Source: Sarcomyxa edulis (lineage: Eukaryota > Basidiomycota > Agaricomycetes > Agaricales > Mycenaceae). From it: DNA of 64,000 bases. The stretch is taken from NCBI GenBank assembly GCA_009761415.1, contig QUOL01000006.1, forward strand, positions 1,054,001 to 1,118,000, in the 5' to 3' direction. Position numbers and translations under genes: made by a program. Below the pieces are notes generated by a model. The model ran no database searches. It saw nothing but the letters and a program-made list of their open reading frames with translations, and had not been told where the DNA came from. Shown here in pieces: positions 60,261 through 64,000 of this stretch (its first letter is position 1; each line of letters begins with the position of its first letter).

Positions 60261-62346
60261 TCACAGCTCCCCCTTGACCTTCTCACCCTTGATCTTCTGC
60301 CCAGCAACTTTCACCTTCTCCCCAACAATCTTCCTAGCATCATACACACGATCCTTCGCATACTCCTTCCCAGCAGCGGACTTCTCATCGTACTGCTGCC
60401 CCGCCGCATCTTTCGCATCAGAAAGTTTATCCCCAGCGTACCTCGCGCCCTCCTCGCCTTTCTCACCAGCATACCTCATCCCCTCACCGCCCTTCTCCCC
60501 GGCCCAATCCATGCTTTCCCCCGCCTTGTGGGCAGCCCACCTCTTCCCCTCTTCACTCTTCCCTCTCAACATATCATAAACCCAACCAAACCTCCCCTGC
60601 GCAATATCCACACCCCCATTCACGATATCACGGATAGAGGTATATAGTGCGCTCACGCCACTCGAGGGTTCGGTCCAGCGGAGCCGGGATTCCTCTATAT
60701 ATGCGCAAGTTACTTGTTAGGACGAAGGTGAGAACAAGAATGGTGACGCACGTAGCAACCCAGACCGAGATTTCGGCAGATCAGCCTCGCTGATCCCATG
60801 TCCACGAAGGTACGAGCGAAGACGTGCGTCGGGCCATGAGAGGTACGCTGCTCTGCGTGCGGAGGTATCCGTATATCTACAGTAACGTATACATCAGCTC
60901 ACGTAGTGATCAGCGGCATTACTTGGAGTAGCACACGTACTTCGTATTGATGAGTTTGACCATCTCCTTCCTCTTCATCTTGGAACTAGATTTGATATGT
61001 CCATTATCAACAAGCCACTCCCTGATCTGCTGGTCCGACCAAGCGGACCAGATCGTATCCTCGGCGTTACCGTAGTTGTCCCTGTCCCCAAGAGGTAAGT
61101 CTACTATACGTACATCATGTACAATTCGAAGTTTGGCGACTCACCCGACGAGTTTCATCAACTTGTCCCTATTGATTTCCGAGTTCTCCTTGATAATCTT
61201 ATGATCCACCAACCACCCTTTCAGATCACTGTCGCTCCAGGTACTCCAAGCGTAATCTTTCGACGAGTAATAATATTGCTTCATCTTGAGGACGAGTTCC
61301 TCGCGGGGAGGGATCTTGGAAACTTGCGCAGAGGCTGCGGAGGACGCTTTAGCAGCAGCGGAGGCAGCAGATTCTTTGGCTGCCTCGGTGTATCCCTTGC
61401 CGGTCTTGACGGCGGAATCGCGGTGCTTTTCGAAATCGGTACGACCGTCGATAATTCCATGAGAGCACAACCATTCATGCTACAGGCGAATTCCCTGATT
61501 ATTGAAACGAAATAGGATGAGAAGTCAGTGACGTACCATATAAGAATCACTCCACGCCTCCCAAATCGGATCCGTGAGGGATGAATACGCGCTCTTCATC
61601 ATACCCAACAACTCGTCCCTCTTCTGCTCGCCTTTCGTTTTCAGAACGCCCTTCTTCATTAAGAAATCTCTCAACATATTATCATCCCAGGTGGAATATA
61701 TATAATCCTTCGAATCATCAAAAACACGTCCAACCTCCTGCGTAGCTTGTGCAGCGATACTCGAAGCACTCTTCGACAGTTGATATTTGCTATCGCCGTA
61801 TACGGCAGTAGATGCAGCCGCACCAGCCGCAGACGAAAACGAGGAAGCAGCGGAGGCGTAATCACGGTATTTTTGTTTAGCGAGTATGACGAGGGATTCA
61901 CGAGGGCCGGTGGGAGCTACGACGCCTTGTTCGAGGAGGAATTCACGAAGACGAGATTCATCCCAGAGATCGAAAGTGGTGTCGCGGACATCTGCGAATG
62001 ACTTTTGAGCGCGAACGTATTGGTCGGTCGTCCAGGCGGAAGCAGAATTCCAATTTTCTCCAACGAGCTGCGAAAAAAACGGGTTATTGCGGTTCATTTG
62101 AGTGACCGCTTTGCTACTTACGGCTATGAGTTCTTCTTTCGAGTATGCGTTTGGTATGTCGACGTTATGTTCTTGTAGCCATGTCTTCAATTCCTTGTTT
62201 GACCAGGAGGCATACTCTGTGCCAGACAGATCAGTTTCAGTTTCAAGTGGCAAAAACAGAGTGTACTCACCGGGATTAGAGCCAAACCAAGACGCTTGTG
62301 CGGTTGAAACAGATACCGCAAATAGGAGAAGTATAGACGGACGCAT
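60261..62346 (-). CDS. ISH1: ISH1/MSC1-like HeH-repeat stress protein with LEA-like tail
   Basis: Start ATG 62346 encodes a signal peptide (MRPSILLLFAVSVSTAQASW). At least six or seven Ish1-type helix-extended-helix repeats follow: EYASWSNKELKTWLQEHNVD, TFDLWDESRLREFLLEQGVV, YIYSTWDDNMLRDFLMKKGV, PIWEAWSDSYM...HEWLCSHGI, YAWSTWSDSDLKGWLVDHKI, TIWSAWSDQQIREWLVDNGH, AYLSWPDARLRSYLRGHGI. The last ~130 residues (from SALYTSIRDIVNGG) carry AGEK/YAGEK 11-residue-like repeats rich in Lys, Glu, Ala and Gly, as in LEA group 3 proteins. Fission yeast Ish1 is a nuclear-envelope stress protein; the signal peptide here fits the ER/perinuclear lumen. Around seven introns are needed. That the tail belongs to the same gene is supported by open frame and splice sites around 60657-61110. 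Confidence 0.78.
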
Positions 62347-62528
62347 GGCGGCAGTTAGGGAAGAGGAGAAAGACGGATTTCTTTTTTGGTGGCGCGGATT
62401 TATACTCAACGTCTATGCGCAGTGACGTCACGCGGGCTGGGGTCATGACGCGGGGTAACGTAGATTAGATTAGATCTTGTAAACCAGATAAGATAAGATC
62501 CTATTGTACATCGTTACACTTCATTGAC
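62347..62528. promoter_or_regulatory. Promoter of the ISH1-like gene
   Basis: Short tandem spacer between the P450 stop and the ISH1-like start; GTAGATTAGATTAGATCTTG at about 62460 is a small direct repeat. Nothing else seen. Confidence 0.35.
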
Positions 62529-64000
62529 TTATACACCGCTAACACGTCTGACACGCAAAGGCATACCGTCCTTGGGTTCTAAAAGCACAGATCAGAGGAG
62601 AAGACACTCAAAGAGCAGCATTTGTGTACGCACTCATCGTTATTGCAGCCGTAGGTTGTGCAACTTGGCCAGCATATGCAGGCTCAAATTCAAAGTTCGC
62701 AATCAAGGCCCTAGGAAATGGCATTAGCTTTGCATTGCACGACTTGGAAATTGACGAGAGGCTCACGCTAGAACGGCTTTCATCTCGACAATAGCCATCG
62801 TCTTTCCAATACACCCATGCGGGCCCGCGATAAATGAGAGCATAGAAAACGTAGGATTATAAGTCTTCGGGAGATCAAGCCAGCGAGCGGGTTTGAATCT
62901 GGAGTAAACTGCACCATGAGCAAATCATACCCACAAGTCACTGCCACGTACTCTTCAGCATCATCTCCCCAAGTCTGTTTCCATGTATTTACGTTGAAGA
63001 TCTATGTATATACCGTCCATAAGCGAACATTAGAACCACCAAATTCGGACACGAACGCACTGGAATGACTACGATTGTCCCCTTTGGCACCAAAACACCA
63101 TCAATGTAATCCGTTTTCGCAGCTTTGCGGGGCGTCATGGGCACTGGGGGCATCACTCTCAGACTCTCCATGCTATGAGGATATACAGAATGAATATAGT
63201 ATCAAGGGCATTAACAATGAGATCTCACATGACGCAGTCAAGAAACTCGAGGCTCTTGAGAGCCCTATAATTGAGCCTTGGGTCGACCGCTAACGCAGGC
63301 CCGACCTCTTCACGAAGTCTCGTTTGAGACGCCTTGTCGTTCGCGAGAAGCCATAATGCCTATGTCGGAAAAGTAGCGGCATCTTCAGTGAAACTATTTG
63401 AGGAAGTGAGAAGGAACACACCCAAGCAAGCCCCGACGCCGTCGTCTCATGTCCGGCACCCAAGAACGTCAACTATACAAATGGTTTATCAGTAAAACGA
63501 CGGCGGTCGAAGATTGAAGATCGAAGAGGACTTACGACTTGATCCATCATCTCCCTATCACTCATCGCATATCCATCCCCTACACCTCCAATCCGCTGCT
63601 TCTCCATATCCATCTTTCTCGCTCTAACAAGTAAACTCATGATATCCCGCTTCGCATCTGTATCAGACAAAGCGATGACACTCTCCTCGATCTTCTCTTT
63701 CAACATCAACGCTGAGATACGTCGGATGCGATACATCGACTCGATGAGTATCGCTGCCGGGGCTGTCTCACGAACAAAAGCAGTAAGTGTACGAACGTCG
63801 CCCGTTGAACTGATATGGGACATACCTAGCAACGGAATCTTCGCCACCCACTTGCTCATTTTATAACCCCAATCCGACTCCATGATGCGAGGTCCAAATG
63901 GGATCAACATCAATAGAGCAAACAGCCCCATGTTCGCCTCTGTCATGGTTGTAAGTCATGAACATTATCAATGAGGTATATCATCAGTCACCGCACCAGA
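62529..64000 (-). CDS. Cytochrome P450, N-terminal part beyond right edge
   Basis: C-terminal ~370 residues of a membrane-type P450 split by many short introns. The oxygen-binding helix I motif is MTFLGAGHETTASGLAWV. The K-helix ExxR is ESLRVMPPVPMTPRKA. The PERF-like block is DDAEEFKPARWLDLPKTYNP. The heme loop is FIAGPHGCIGKTMAIVEMKA with the Cys ligand; the usual Arg two positions before Cys is His, a variant I recall in some basidiomycete clans. The protein ends AAITMKPKDGMPLRVRRVSG V before TAA (62531-62529). Upstream, KRDIMSLLVRARKMDMEKQR is intact and the exon nearest the edge is preceded by an acceptor at about 63946, so the gene continues off the window. Substrate unknown. Confidence 0.85.

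Overview
The window reads as nuclear DNA of a filamentous basidiomycete, most likely an Agaricomycete. Genes are dense and intron-rich, with many 45-70 nt introns carrying GT...AG ends and CTRAC/CTNAC-like branch sites. Gene content is fungal: DNA-repair, secretory and ubiquitin-pathway housekeeping genes, a small secreted Cys-rich protein, a cytochrome P450 and Ulp1-type relics of mobile elements. There is no operon logic; neighbouring genes are independently transcribed. All gene models below were rebuilt by hand from reading frames, splice signals and domain continuity. For most genes the summed exon lengths come out as an exact multiple of three.

Left third (1-13.2 kb): a gene-poor, repeat-rich accessory region. 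It holds the edge of an unidentified gene (1-402, minus), tRNA-like/SINE-like fragments, two related 18-bp tandem arrays, two inverted copies of one ~0.5 kb non-coding element (2606-3083 and 7902-8439), a possible LTR (5196-6331), a 359-bp MITE with perfect 25-bp terminal repeats and a TA duplication (9175-9533), one intact small hypothetical gene (3454-4099), and two broken Ulp1-like cysteine protease genes (10590-11425 plus, 11725-13212 minus). Each protease is damaged at its catalytic motif.

Right two thirds (13.7-64 kb): conserved eukaryotic genes. In order they are FIG4-type phosphoinositide phosphatase (+), RFT1 (-), a SAP-domain multispanning membrane protein (-), a secreted/anchored Cys-rich protein (+), a UPF1/SMUBP2-like helicase (+), an NRP1-like RRM + RanBP2 zinc-finger protein (+), APC1 (+), DAHP synthase (-), PIH1-domain R2TP subunit (+), a LIM-domain protein (-), the NEDD8 E1 subunit ULA1 (+), eIF5A (+), CTP:phosphocholine cytidylyltransferase (-), a membrane-anchored YtcJ-type amidohydrolase (+), a dual-specificity phosphatase (-), DEF1-like CUE protein (-), HRI1 (+), an ISH1/MSC1-like HeH-repeat protein (-), and a P450 cut by the right edge (-).

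Several neighbours share very short spacers. Head-to-head examples are PCT1/amidohydrolase (59 bp between ATGs), DEF1/HRI1 (102 bp) and the SAP gene/secreted protein (291 bp, with a strong palindrome). FIG4 and RFT1 end tail-to-tail with 16 bp between stop codons. The most unusual gene-structure signals are a run of microexons (21, 12 and 8 nt) in the LIM gene and four probable GC-AG introns, two of them in eIF5A. I found no obvious new multi-gene system; the accessory repeats are the least explained part of the window.
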